Assembly (NCBI RefSeq): GCF_020740795.1
Contig: NC_067283.1
Span: forward strand, 45,807,659-45,871,658
Source: Apus apus
Lineage: Eukaryota; Chordata; Aves; Apodiformes; Apodidae
DNA: 64,000 nucleotides
Direction of reading: 5' to 3'
Shown here one piece after another: positions 22,766 through 34,762 of this stretch (the stretch's first letter is position 1; every line of letters starts with the position of its first letter). A program made the position numbers and the translations under genes. The notes beneath the pieces are model-generated. The model saw nothing but the letters and a program-made list of their open reading frames with translations, made no database searches and was not told the origin of the DNA.

Positions 22766-25700
22766 AATATTGAATGCTGGAGACCTTGCTTTTGGGATGC
22801 CTTCGGGTGGGTGGAATACAAGTAAGAAGCATTCCTGTTACTGCAGTGGGAAACTAAGCTGGCCCCGGGTATTTCTGCAAAGCAGTAGGTGGTGTAGGTT
22901 TTATTTCCTCTCTTGCATTTCCTTTTATAAGCTGCAGTGCTTCCCAAGCAGTCTTTTATAAACATAGCCTCTTGGGACATGTTCTTCATAGCCAGCCTGC
23001 GAGGTTGGCAAGAGGCGCGTGTGTTTTGTTCTCCTCAACAGGTTCAGGGTCAGCTTCCTAACAGGGCTGAAGAGAAAGCAAATACTCTCTGTGATTAGCA
23101 GTCGGCCTCACCTCTTGGCAGCGCAGCCATCCGTGGGTTTCTGTTTTCTCCCTGGGGTGAGGCTGGACCTGGAGGGCACAGGCTGCAGGCGCTGGGTGCC
23201 GTGGGGCTGCCCCCAGCACCAGCACGTGTGCTGGAGGTGAGTCGCGGTGAAGACGTTCGTGATCTTGTTGCTAGCTGTATTTGCAACAGTCCCCAGCTGC
23301 TACCTTTGGCCTCCCTCTGGTTGCTTCTATGCTGGAGATAAAGGGGATAAACCACTATTTTTTCACACCATAGTCTGATATGCTCTCGTCCCCTGCTTTA
23401 TCTTCTGCCTCCATGGAGATAATTTTTATGCTCTCCATCAGTGTAGTGACTCCCAACTGTTTCGTACTTATGCTCCCAGTGGTTGCTTGGCTTACCCTTG
23501 TTTGCTGATTCTCACAGGTCTGTGTTTCTTCCCTGCCTGTGGTAATTTCTGAGCTGGAAAACTGTAACAGTAATTTGGTTTTTTAATCTTATTTGTAAAA
23601 GGAGAAACTGAGAGGTCATGTCCTGAAGTGGGATTCAGGGCTTATGTAGGAGCAGGACCAAGCTGTAGAGCCTATAGGAATAACAAGGCTCAGTGGTGCA
23701 GGGGTGGAGGTGCTCCTTCCCTTCTGAGGTACATCCTACTGATGGTTTCAACCCACAGTCAGAAGTGGAAAGTACTTTCCTTGTAGGGCAGGCAAGAGCA
23801 GAGATGTTTGGGAGCTGTTCCTTGCAAAAGAAGTTGGGGAGAAGCTACATCTGACAGAGTAAGAGACTCAGGTCTGAGTAGCCCCCAGGCTGAGCAGACA
23901 GGCACAAAGAGCACAGGCGTGGGCTTGGGCTGCTTGTTCTGAGCATGAATTTTCTTCCTCTCTCTGCTTGAGGTCCTTTTCCCATGTCACCAAACCCTCG
24001 ATCTTGATCTGAGTTTACCTGGGACTGCTAAGGGCCGAGTGCCACAAGTGTTCAAACCTCAAAACAAGCTTTTGTCTTGTGACCCACCTTTGCCTACCTG
24101 CCCCTTTTACTGACCAAGGCCAAGAACAAGGTGGCTGCTGGCACTGATGTGTATTAATAGTGTGCTGTTCTGGCCCTTGCTCAGAGGGACATTTCAGGAA
24201 GGTATTACCCATTTTACAGTAAACCATTTTGACTTTAACCATGTGGTCCTTTGCCTGTATTTCAGGACCTTGGTGAACTGAGGTCAGGGCAATTAGCTGG
24301 ATAAATTAGCTCTACTGGAATCAGCTGGGGTAACATTTTCTGGGGTTCACACAGTAACTCTTCTTTTGTTTATATAAGTACATACACATTTCATGTTTCT
24401 CCTTTCCTCTGCTGTGTTAGAGCCACAGGCAACTGAGCAGCATGATCAGTGGCACAAGATCTTACACATCATCTCTTGTTTTCATGACATGACATTCATT
24501 TGAGAAATCACAATCTATTAGGTGTGACATGATCTCTTCCACATACCTTTTTCTTGGGGAAGAGCTGAGGTTTCTCTCCATTAGTCTGCATGCCTTTGGT
24601 TGAGACTGCACTTTGTGGGCAGGCAGCAGATGTTCTTCTTTGGCTTGAGTGCCAAAAAAGATTGAATGGAAGATCAAAAAGTGATACTTGTCCCAGCCCC
24701 CAGCAGACAGATCCCATCTGGTCTGGACAGTTCCCATCGGGCCATGCTGGAGTGGAGACAGACAGCATCTCCTGGTCAACCCCTCCACTCCAGCATTCAC
24801 TGTGAGCAAAAAACATGAGGTTGGCCACAAACAAACAAAAAGGAGTGCTGTGGTAAGCAGGGATGAGGAATCTTCTAGCATTTCTTTTTATTTGGCTTTT
24901 AAAAGAACATTTGTAGTTCATAAGGCACACTCAGAAGCAGCATGTAGAAATATATATCAAACTCATAAATGCCACCCTGAAGTCGGAAGGTCAGCTTTGG
25001 CATCCTGGGTCTAACAAATAGGGCAGGAGCAGGAAATCTCCTGAAAGCAACTTGTTATTCTCTAGATTTTGACAGATTGGCTCTTTACTGTCCTCTCTGG
25101 CATCCATCTCCACGGCTGTTTTTCAGATTCACGCTCTACCCAGAGAGATGGTCCAGCCACAGCACCCACCTCTTCCCCAAGGCTCAGCATCACCAGGGTC
25201 CTCAGCTTTCACATCACCCCTCCTTAGTTCCTGGACTCCCTCAAAACCCTCTGTTTATTTCTCTGACCACACATTTGTGTTTTAAGACCTTGTGGTTTAT
25301 GACTAGTCAGGATCAAAGCAAGCAACACGCACAGTCCTGCAGCAGTTTAAACCTCCCAGACTGGTGCGGAACATTGGCTTCTTCATGTATGGTTGTATCT
25401 CCTTTGTGGGATGCTGAGGAGGAGGCTGAGGAGGGAGAAGTCATCACCACCTCAGTGAGGGAAGGAGAGGGGTGCTCGGTGCCACTGCAGGTCTGCTCAT
25501 TGCAGAGGAGGTGAGGGGCAGCCTGGGGAGTGTTGGCTCCATGATGAGACCTGAGATGCCACCTCCCCTGGCACCGTTACTGCTCCCAGATGGGGATGAA
25601 GGAATGACCTTCCTTTTGGGTTGGCTTATATTTTGGGTTGACATTTCCCAAGACGGAGGGGAGGAAGGAAATCTTATTTGCCTATAAAAGGATTCCCTGC

Positions 25701-26344
25701 CTGTATCCCATGTGTGGCATGTGACTGGGATGATAAGAGGGGGGATGGAAATCCTATAAACTGTACCCCTGGGCAGAAGGCTTTTGCTTTCTGCATTTCC
25801 TCTCTGCCTTTGATATCTCCAGCCCTCTGACAGGTCCCTGGATCTGCTCTGAAGATAAATGCAAGGAGAAGAGAGCATTCCAATCACATTGACACAACTC
25901 CATTCCTTCAGCAAGCTATATATATATTTATTTTATAGTAATTTGAACAGTAGAGAGTTTGGCAATAGTGACAGCTTCAGAAGTGTGCGCTCTGCATGTG
26001 TGTTTCCATCCCTCCAGCTTGGCTGTCCCACTCAAGATCTTGGAAGTCCCACCATTGTGCTATTGTTAAAAATAGTAGCAAATTGAAATACCTTCCCCGT
26101 AGTCTCCCCAAGAGCATCATGTCCCGACACTCCCAGCTTGGCAGTGCAGGGGATGTGACCCAAACTAGAGGGGTTACCACCAAGCTCTGAACTGCAAAGG
26201 CCTGATGAAACCTTTTAGCCAACAGCTAGCAAAGCCTTGTCAAGCTCTCAGGGTGGCCTGCACTTCTTTCCCATCATTGCTGTTTATTTCAATTTATTAT
26301 TTTTCTAAAACACTTTTCTCAGCAAAAAATTACTGAGGCCAGAC
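22766..26344. other. Intergenic DNA toward CLEC3B 3' end
   Basis: No gene is supported. Many short open frames occur but with no domain, splice or codon evidence. There is a near-palindrome CCAGCACGTGTGCTGG at about 23219-23234 with an E-box core. Confidence 0.65.
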
Positions 26345-27276
26345 CTTCTGCTGGGCATGACTTTATTGGCACAAACAGTACTCAGCAGATTTATGTTTGC
26401 TGAGGACTCTGTCTGGACCAACCGAGACCGGAATATTTCAGATGGATTTCCATCACTAAAATAGTGCTAAAGCTGCATTATCCTGGGGTTCATTTTCAAT
26501 AGGCAATTGTTTTTTTATATGGAAGCATATTCCCTAATAGCATTGGGCTCTGACTAATGAGAAAAGTACCGACAAAATAGGGAATACTTCTGGAAAAGAT
26601 GTCCTCCTTCTCAGTAAGTTGACTCATGCCTGTTACTTACTAGTTCATTCATGCACATAGTTGGATGAGTTGGACAACCTGATGAGCAGCTGGTACTCAG
26701 CCAATAAACCTGACTGTATCTCTCAAGGCAAAGCAGGAGTAACTGCCTCTGCTCATTGAGACAGGACCTCAGTCCTCAGGGGTCTGAACTGGGGTTCTGT
26801 GAGGGACAAGCAGTTCAGTCCCATCTGCCTTGTTGCCAGGGCTTATGGAGAAGCAAAACAGAAGAAAGCGGGAACTAGCTACGCTGGTGTTCCAAAAAAG
26901 CTCAGCAGGATGGGAAAGGACATTACAGAGCGACAGCCCCGGGCAGCAAAGTCAGCTGTTTGCCAGGCTGGACTGCTGCACTGGTTCTTTGCCAAAACAA
27001 CCGAGCTGTCCTAATAAATTCCCTGTGTAAAAAAATATATCTATAAACTGTGCCTTAGTAAGAACAATGCAGCTGCTAATGGGGCTGGATGTGGCCAAAC
27101 GAGATGCTCTAACTCTCTCTAATCCGACACCTAGCTGTGATGACTTTCTTAGCCAAAAGTGACTCTACCTGGACGTGCATACAGACATGTTCACCTACAC
27201 ATACCTATAGCTTTATAATCCTGCCAAAGGTGGGGGAAGGCCTGGGTTGGGGGCAGGCAAGGGGGGACCCTTGCCA
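26345..27276 (-). other. CLEC3B 3' UTR (inferred)
   Basis: From the stop codon to just past the first AATAAA on the minus strand (26367-26362). About 0.9 kb with no other signal between, so the end is inferred from that hexamer. Confidence 0.55.
26362..26367 (-). terminator. Poly(A) signal of CLEC3B
   Basis: AATAAA on the minus strand, the first after the stop codon, in the context GCCAATAAAGTCATG. Confidence 0.6.
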
Positions 27277-27677
27277 CTACACGATCATGAACTGGCAGAT
27301 GTAGGGCAGCTGGTCTTTGCACCTCTTGTCGAACCACTTGCCGACAGCAGCCCCCGACAAGGCCGCGCAGTTTTCCAGCTTGCCGCCGTCAGGCTGGGTG
27401 GTGATTTCAGTCTCCCAGTTCTTGTAGCGGGCAGGGCCGCCCGTCATGTCAACCCACTTGCCCTCTGCTGCCATGTCGTTGAGGCCCAGCCAGATCTCCG
27501 CCTCTGAGCCGATGCTCTTGCGCATGTAGTCGTAGAGGGCATCGTTCTCCTCCCCGTTCTGGGGGGTGCTGAGCGTGCCGCCCTGCGAGATGCAGTTTTC
27601 GCTGGCCTCGTGGTACGTCTTGGTCTCCGAAAATGCGAGAAAGCATTTGAGGTGAATTTTGGTGCCCTTCAGGCAAA
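27277..27677 (-). CDS. CLEC3B: CLEC3B exon 3, C-type lectin domain
   Basis: Encodes [16 protein letters not shown] to PYICQFMIV and TAG at 27279-27277. Six cysteines (VCLK, LKCF, ENCIS, ENCAA, KRCKD, YICQ) fit the three disulfides of the family. WLGLND and YKNWETEI are nearly the human sequence. The loop QPDGGKLEN keeps the Lys and Glu used for kringle and calcium binding, with Leu where human has Thr. The coding strand is strongly GC-rich at third positions compared with exon 2. Confidence 0.97.
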
Positions 27678-30600
27678 CTGGGAGGTTACCGCATGAACAG
27701 AACAAGAAAGACAGAAAGGGAATTGGTTTTAAAAACAGTGCCCGGGAAGAGGCAGCCATAGGAAACGTGGCGGCCAAACTACAGACGTCATTTCTTAGGC
27801 AGCGCAGTGACTCACGGCATCACCTGGTCTAGTGGGAAGTGTCCCTGCCCATGGCAGGGGGGGTTGGAAGTAGATCATAGAATCATCCTGGTTGGAAGGG
27901 ACCTTGAAGACCATCAAGTCCAACCATAACCTAAGTCCCCCTACCATAACGTGATTTACCTGTTCAGTGCTTAAATCACGTCACTATATATTTCTTTTAA
28001 ACACTTCCAAGGATGGTGACTCCACCACCTCCCTGGGCAGCCTGTTCCACTCTCCAACCACTCTTTCGGTAAAGAAATTCTTTCTAATATCCAGTCTAAA
28101 CCTTCCCTAGATGATCTTTAAGGTCCCTTCTAACCCAAACCATTCTATGATTCTGTGATCACAGGAGTCCCAGGGACCTACACAGGCCATGGCTGCAGGG
28201 ACATGTCCTCCCTGTGTACAGACTGTCGGGAATAATGGACCTCGGTGTGCCCCCGTCACTCTTCTGGGCTGTGTCACTGCCGGAGCAGAGGCACAGTGTG
28301 ATCCTCCTGCTCCTTCCCCTGGCCTTGCTCTTCCCCAGCTGTTGATATGCTTTCTCTGATGAGCTTCTTGGAGGTTTGTGATGGGTACTGCAGGGTGATG
28401 GAGTGTTTTGGAAGTCTGCAATTTCAATTCAATCATCTTAATTATGCAAGCATGAGAAAAATGTCTTTTTAATAGGTGTTGATCAGAAATCTTGTGCTTG
28501 CATAGCCTGAGTCCTTCAGAGGAAATTTCTACTTGCCTGTGATTTTATTGTTAAGAATAGCAATTTATTTTATATTTTTTTAAGCTCCAAACCCTGAGAA
28601 CACAGGGTACTCTAGCCAAACAATAACTAATCAGAGCCACACATTAATATCCAAACCAAAGAATGTGAGCTTGGAATTAAAGATTTTATTTCACTTGTGT
28701 TACTTTTAAGGAGAAAATTCTCTTTAACTTGCATTTTCAGCTCATTTCTGTTTCATGTTCTGCAAACCCCTCTCCTATTTATTTTGGTGGAGTTTCCACA
28801 GAATAACAATGGAGCATGGTTAGAAGATGGATGTTTTAGGACTGTCCTTTATGTTCAATGAAGTATAGTGGGACTGGCTGAATAAGCTACATTTGAGTGA
28901 AGTACAGAATAATCTGTTACCCATCCCTCTGATTAGTTAAGTGAACATCTGGCTCAGTGTCATAGAAATAGCCACAGCTTTACAAATGGGAAGCTCTGGC
29001 ACATAAAGAGGGTGCCCTATGCTGCACAACTCATGTCATCAACTACTTGAGGAGCTTCATCTGCCCAGAGGAACTGCAGTGAACCCACACTTTGCGTTGA
29101 TCCCCCAACCTCTCTTCCTCTGATGGACTCCTTGTCACAGGGTGCTTGGGCATCTCTCGATAAAGCACGTGGAGCAGTTATAGCTGCTTTATAAGCAGCT
29201 CCTCTCTCAAAGCAAAAGCTATGCCTTCTTTAGTGAGTCTTTTACCTGTCTGGAGTGCTTGCTTTTCCTTCAGCAGAGCAACCTCCTGAGAGATGTTGTC
29301 AATCATGGCCTTCAGGTCTTCAATCATTTTGAGGCTCACGCCATCTGTTGGAGAGACCAAGAGAGGAGCGTAAGCACCGGCCGCATCTCGCAGGGAGGCG
29401 GCTGAAGCTGTTCCTGTCATCAAAACTCCCTGTTTCTCTGCCCTCAGAGAAAGAAAAACAATCGGGATCAGCTAAAGTCGACACCCATGTCCCCTTGGAC
29501 ATCCATCAGAGTGAGCGTTTGCTCATTAGCCTGGTTCCAGCAGCAACCCAGTTTTCCCAGGTTGGGTTTCAGGGCTTTGCACCCCATGGGGCTTCATGGA
29601 TCAGGGGTCTTCCCTCGGGCTGCTACAGCCCTGGGGTGTGGGGTCGCACACATGAACATTGCAAGGTGCAGGCTCATCTCTGGACCCTCTGTGTAGGGAG
29701 GGCACTGGCCTGGGGTGGTCCTCCTCTGGGGTCAAGATCCCAAAAGGCAGGAGGGCACCACACGATGCTGCCCTCCTTGAGCAGGAATCCTGCCACACAC
29801 AAGTGTTTTGTGGGAACAGAGCTGCTGCTGACTAGGATTTATTGTTTTTTAAACTCCTCAAAAACAAGCCCTCTCTCTCTATACATAGCACAGCCTCCTG
29901 GCTTTCCTTAGACACCCTAACACAGGATGTTCTCCGTATGCACTCCCTGCTGTGCCCCCGTGTTAACCTGCACATTTTCCTGCTGGCAGGAAAACTCTTT
30001 GCTCACCAGGCTGACATTCAGCTGGAAGGGGCTGGAAGGGCTGCAGTACCTCCACTAGATCTGCCCCTGTACCATCAGCCACCCCATCCCTCAGCCCACC
30101 AACCATCCTATCCTTCAGGCCCTCACAGCTGCTTCTGCCCCGCCTCTGCCTTCAGCATCCTTGGTGCAGGTACCCCGAAACTGGCCAGAGTTGCTTGCCT
30201 GCTGCAAGAAGATGCCTCCTTGGCAGGGGAGTTGGTTGCAGCCTGCTTCTAAAGCCTAGATCTTGCTAGGGGTGTTGCCTCTGCAACAGCTCCAACCAAC
30301 CATTAATGGTGCTTGGATTTCTCCTGTCTAGGAGCAAAAGGACTATTGTGCCTTGGAGGTGGAAGATCAGACACTGAGATGTTTGTATTAATTGTGCTCT
30401 CTCTGCTGCTCCTATTGCTTTTCCTTGCCTGGTGCAAGCATCTGGTAGTCCTCATGGCGTGAAAGAAAAGGGGACAATTTGTCCACAAAAGCAGTAGGAT
30501 GGGATTCCTCGAGGGTCAAGGAGATGGGGAGTTGAGGCACCAAGCCAGGTAAGTGGAGAGCAGCTTGGATGCAGACCAAAACCACCAGCCCAAATATTAC

Positions 30601-33600
30601 ATGGTGCCAGGAACATGAAAGGCCAGACACATCAGGAGAAGGCGATTAAGCTGCTTTATTCATTGCTCAATTAATTTTAATGAGATCATTTAACACTGAT
30701 GCACTAGTTATTATTTTGATGCCTTTGATGAAAACACTTTATAGGAAAGAGCTAATTAATGACTTTTTTTTTTCTTTTTTTTTTTTCTTTCCATGCAAGC
30801 CTGTCTTGCAGTAGAATAAATGTCCCTTAGGTTTAAGTAACACTGAAGGGCCATGGCAGGACACTGCCAATGGGTCTTGTTGGGACAGCTCCTTAATGAT
30901 GTTCCAGGCAAGATTTCTGGTGGATTCCTGCCTAGAGGGTCCCCATCACCCCAACTGGACACATTTCCTTGATAACTACCTACGCACCCTGTCGCTTTTC
31001 ACCAGCTCATTTCCAAGCCCTTGGCCACAAGATGTTCCTTCAGCAGCACGTACACCAGGATGTTGCAGGGAGAGGTTAATTTGCACTTCAGCTACAAAGC
31101 AAGTACCACAGCTCTGCTGATAAACATCAAGATTTCTATTCTATGAAGACAGGCTGAGAGAGTTGGGGCTGTTCAGCCTGGAGAAGAGAAGGCTTCCAGG
31201 AGACCTTAAAGCAGCCTTCCAGTACCTGAAGGGGCTACAGGAAAGCTGGGGAGGGACTTTTTACCAGGGCTGGTAGTGATAAGACATGGGGCAACGGCTT
31301 TAATCTGGAAGAGGGGAGATTTAGGTTAGACATTAGGAAGAAATTCTTCACTATGAGGGTGGTGAGACACTGGAACAAGTTTCTCAGTGAGGCTGTGGAT
31401 GGCCCTCTCCCTGGAAGTGTTCTAGACTGGATGGGACTTTGAGCAGCCTGGTTTAGTGGGCGGTGTCCCTGTCCATGCAGGGGGGCTGGAACTAGATGAT
31501 CATTAAAGTCCCTTCCAACCCAAACCATTCTATGATTCTGTGCTATCACCAGAGATTTCTGTCTCTGAGCTGTGATTTCCTCAAGGTTCACCTCCTGCAG
31601 CCCCTATTGCAGCATGGGATTGCTGCAACTGGAGCTGCTGAGGCTGCCAATGCTGCCCGTGGGAGCTGGAGCAGGCCCTTGTGTGGCTAACCATGAGACC
31701 CAGGGCCAAGTGCAGGCAGAGGAGAGATAAAAGGAGAGTCCTGGAAGGATGTGGGTTGCAATAGTGTGTTAGTTTGAAAGCCTGGCCAGTAACTGATGCT
31801 GCAAATGGGAGCTCTTGCCCATTTTTCTTTGCTCTAATTATATGCTGAATAACAACCTAATCCCTCTGTACTTCATTTTGTTTATTTAGCTATCCCTACA
31901 TGAAATCTGGATTTATATTTGGGTTTCTTAGCTTTGCCTGGGCAGGCATAATCTAGTTTGTTCCTATCTGAACAGGTTTCTGTCCCTCAGCTGGGCAAGT
32001 ATTGCTCTGGTTCAAAGTGTCTGTCATCAGACCTCCCTGACCATCAGTATTTCTTCTGACACCAGGCATTTCCCTGGATGTCCCAGCCAGAAAAGAACAT
32101 CCCTCGATCAGAGGATGAGATCAAACACTGCACTGGGTTTATATCAGTGTAACTGTTCATGGGCATTTTCTGGGATCAGCACCTGGACTCCAAGATTACA
32201 AGGGAATTGCAGGCAGCCCCTGGAGCAGCACCCACATCAGCCCCTACTCAGTGATTTAAGCATCTAAGCTCTAGTGGCCTGTTCCAATTACCTTAAAATG
32301 CATGAGAGCTACACAAAGATGCTCTTTTCTGTGCCCTTAGCACCCTGCTGTGGCTCTGACCAAGGGGACCTCCCCCTCCCAGCCTGGACCCCTGAGCCAG
32401 AGGTGTCACTCCCCCCAACCAGAGTGTGATCATCCCCTGCCAGGGGTGCCATCGTTCCCTGGGCAGGGGTGCCATTGCCCGAGGTGGCTCCCACCTTCCC
32501 TGGGCACCCTTCAGGGTCAGACTCCTGGGGCTGTTGAAGGAGGGCAAATCCCATCTGCTCCCCAAGACATGGGGATTCAGGGAGGGTTTGCTGAACCGCT
32601 ATGTCTGGTTCTGTGTTGCTGGGGAGCAATTTGAGGGGAAAAAAAGCCAACAGTGGGCAAAGTGAATGTGCAAACTCAGCATTTTCTAAATGTTATGGTT
32701 TGGCTTTTTTGTGTTGAAACTGAGCCATTTTTGTTCTGAAGTAGATCCAAATGTAAGCAATAATTTAAAAACAAAACAACAACAAAACAGAAAAATACCC
32801 AAATAAAAGGGAAAAAAAAGCTTGGCTTGAATAATAATTTTCTTTTCTAACATTTCTGGTCTGGCTGTGCAGATTAGAAAAAAAAAAAAAAAAGAAAAAA
32901 GAAAAGCCAGCCAAACATCCCAACCCTTCACCCTTCCTGACCTTACCTGGTGAAGGGTTGGGGGTTAGCCAGGACAGGATGGTGTTGGGGGTCTGGGATA
33001 GGGATGGAATGGGTATGGAATGGGGCCACCCAGCCCTTGCTCAGGGCAGGAGCAGCCGAGTCCTGGCAGCTGGGCAGGCAGGCTTGGATGTGGCAAGGGG
33101 CTGGGGGCAAAGAGGAGCCTCACAGGGGATTTTTAGTGCTTTCCTCCCTCTTTTCCCAGCCCCTGGTGTTGGTAAAAATAAAAAAAAGTTAACTATGAAA
33201 TGCTGGAAATTTCCAGTTAAGGCAGGACAGCTGATGTGCCACAGGGCTGGATGTGACCAGGCAAGAAATGCCAACTTTGGGGTTATTTTTAATATATTTT
33301 TTTTCTTTCCCCCAAAGAAAACTCGATCACCCATTTGAAAAGAAATCACAAAACTCTCAGGAAAAAATGTCACCAGCTGTTTCAGATGGCTTGATTTTCA
33401 TAAATAAATAAATAAATAAATGCGTTGCTCTCTCACCTCTGAACATGTGCTTACAATAGAGCCAAATTTTCCTGTCAAAAAGATTATTTTTCTCCCACCA
33501 ACTGATTTTTCTCTCACCTGCTTCTCAGCAATGGGTTACAAACAGCAGTTCCAGGGACACTGTGACAAAATATAAGATTTCTCTAATAAACTAATTTCTC

Positions 33601-34762
33601 TCTCCTGGTACATTAAGTGCAACACGTGTATGTGCCCTATACCAGCCCAAGGAGGTATTTTATCTCTGGAAACAGCCACAGCCATGGAACAAGCAGCTAT
33701 GCAGTGATTTCATAGAAAGATCGAATGGAAAAAAAAAAAATAAAGGAAAAATTTCTCAAGGACGGGATCAGGAAAAAATAGCTACCAGGCAAGTGTAGAG
33801 AGCAGCCTGGCCAAGTGAATTCCTGGGATGCTTCTTCCTCACTCCTTGCTTCGTTCCAAGGAGCCAAGCACCCTCCAGAAGAGGCTGAATCCCAGGCATC
33901 TGCCCTCGGACACACCAGGCAGGCAGGCTCACACTTCACTGGGTTGCACCAAGCTGCCTCCTTACCTGCCTTAACCTATAGTTAATGTGCATTGAGACAG
34001 AGGGAGAATGTCAGAGAGCAGGAAAAAAACAAACAAACAAACAAACAAAACAAACAAAAAACCCAAAAAACCCCTAACCCTACTAGGGAAAAGAAAACTT
34101 AGGCAAATGTTTGTGTGTGTTGCACTCTTGAGTAGTCAGAGCTCGTGTACGGCTTGGCATACACCCGGGGTAACTGTTTTAAAATCGTGATCTGTGTTGA
34201 TATTTAATGGATAATATGTCTTCTGCCTACTCTTGTTTCCAAATCTGCAACAGCCGTCTGGCATCTGCCACTTGCTCCTGAAAAATGAATGAGGAGGAGC
34301 AGGGGTCATAGAAAAGGAGGTTTTCGGTTCGGGGCAAACCTTAGAGATAAGATGAAAAACATGTTGCCCTCTGAAGTTCAGACAAAGCTTTGTACTTCAA
34401 ATTTGCTCCCAACAGATTTATTCAAGGTACGAACCTGCTAAAAAAGTTTCCATTCCCTTCCTGTTTTACAGAAGGGCTGTGCGACCATTCTCACAGGGAG
34501 GAAAAAGAAATAGAGTTGATCAGGTTTATACAAATTTTTTAAAAGTTTAAATAAAGCACTGTTAAACACCCACATGAGTGGGGTGATTGCATCCCACCCC
34601 CCTAACCTGCAAGCCCCACCAGGTTCCCTCCCCAGGAAGGTGCCGCCGCTCCTCACCTTTTTTGGAAGCCGCCGGTTTTTGCCGGGCTTTGCCGTTTTGC
34701 TGGCCGGAGACCTGGGCGAGGGAGAGGAGGCAGAGGAGGAGGCAGGCTCCCCGGAGCATCAT
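27277..34762 (-). CDS. CLEC3B: CLEC3B, tetranectin (three exons, complete)
   Basis: Secreted homotrimeric C-type lectin that binds the kringle 4 domain of plasminogen and calcium. Exons on the minus strand are 34657-34762, 29246-29344 and 27277-27677. They join in frame to 201 residues, against 202 in human. Order: signal peptide ([20 protein letters not shown]), basic tail ([11 protein letters not shown]), amphipathic trimerising helix ([20 protein letters not shown]), then the lectin domain with all six expected cysteines, the [11 protein letters not shown] motif and the calcium/kringle loop QPDGGKLEN. The first of two adjacent ATGs is chosen because MMLRGA lines up with human MELWGA, and both have A at -3. 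The gene is downstream of EXOSC7 on the same strand and convergent with CDCP1. Confidence 0.97.
27819..28158 (+). mobile_element. CR1 3' end split by an inserted CR1
   Basis: Left part CTGGTCTAGTGGGAAGTGTC with GGCAGGGGGGGTTGGAAG; right part GATCTTTAAGGTCCC then CCAAACCATTCTATGATTC. Joined after removing 27876-28112 they give an uninterrupted CR1 3' end. Confidence 0.9.
27876..28107 (-). mobile_element. CR1 inserted in opposite orientation into a CR1
   Basis: Antisense CR1 from its 3' end (CATAGAATCATCCTGGTTGG) to TTTCTAATATCCAGTC. The five bases TAGAT occur directly on each side (27871-27875 and 28108-28112) and occur once in an intact CR1 at this point, marking a target duplication. Confidence 0.88.
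29246..29344 (-). CDS. CLEC3B: CLEC3B exon 2, trimerisation helix
   Basis: Encodes [20 protein letters not shown] then [13 protein letters not shown], a heptad pattern matching the human coiled coil that ends EVALLKEQQALQT. Acceptor CAACAG, donor GTAAAAG. 99 nt, with split codons at both ends that fit exons 1 and 3. Confidence 0.96.
30763..30790. repeat. T-rich run
   Basis: Two T-runs broken by single C bases in CLEC3B intron 1. Confidence 0.85.
31138..31552 (+). mobile_element. CR1 LINE copy, 5'-truncated, with 3' end
   Basis: Sense CR1 from AGGCTGAGAGAGTTGGGGCT through CTGGAGAAGAGAAGGC, TTAGGTTAGACATTAGGAAG and GGTGAGACACTGGAAC to the terminal CCATTCTATGATTCTG. It is well preserved and so relatively young. 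The 8-base word AGATTTCT flanks it (31130-31137, 31553-31560). Confidence 0.92.
32878..32906. repeat. A-rich run
   Basis: A-run with two single G interruptions in CLEC3B intron 1. Confidence 0.85.
33401..33421. repeat. AAAT tetranucleotide repeat
   Basis: About five AAAT units, uninterrupted. Confidence 0.88.
34022..34071. repeat. AAAC-rich repeat
   Basis: Repeated AAAC units decaying into A-rich sequence and a short CCCTAACCC word. Confidence 0.88.

Larger units (their letters stand above)
27678..29245 (-). other. CLEC3B intron 2
   Basis: 1.6 kb. Contains a CR1 inserted into another CR1 (27819-28158) and, at about 28480-28740, an AT-rich unique block of possible regulatory interest. No coding sequence. 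Confidence 0.8.
29345..34656 (-). other. CLEC3B intron 1
   Basis: 5.3 kb. Holds a CR1 copy at 31138-31552, a T-run at 30763-30790, A-rich tracts at 32878-32906 and 34022-34071, an AAAT repeat at 33401-33421, and an AT-rich block at 30641-30762 that could be a conserved element. No other gene is recognised. Confidence 0.8.

Noticed and set aside
23219-23234. Near-palindrome with E-box core
   Set aside because: Imperfect and isolated; no nearby start site.
29348-29911. 187-codon plus-strand open frame
   Set aside because: It lies in CLEC3B intron 1 next to exon 2, has no domain and shows random composition.
34066-34085. Telomere-like CCCTAACCCTA
   Set aside because: Fewer than two full repeats, at the end of an AAAC repeat; chance.
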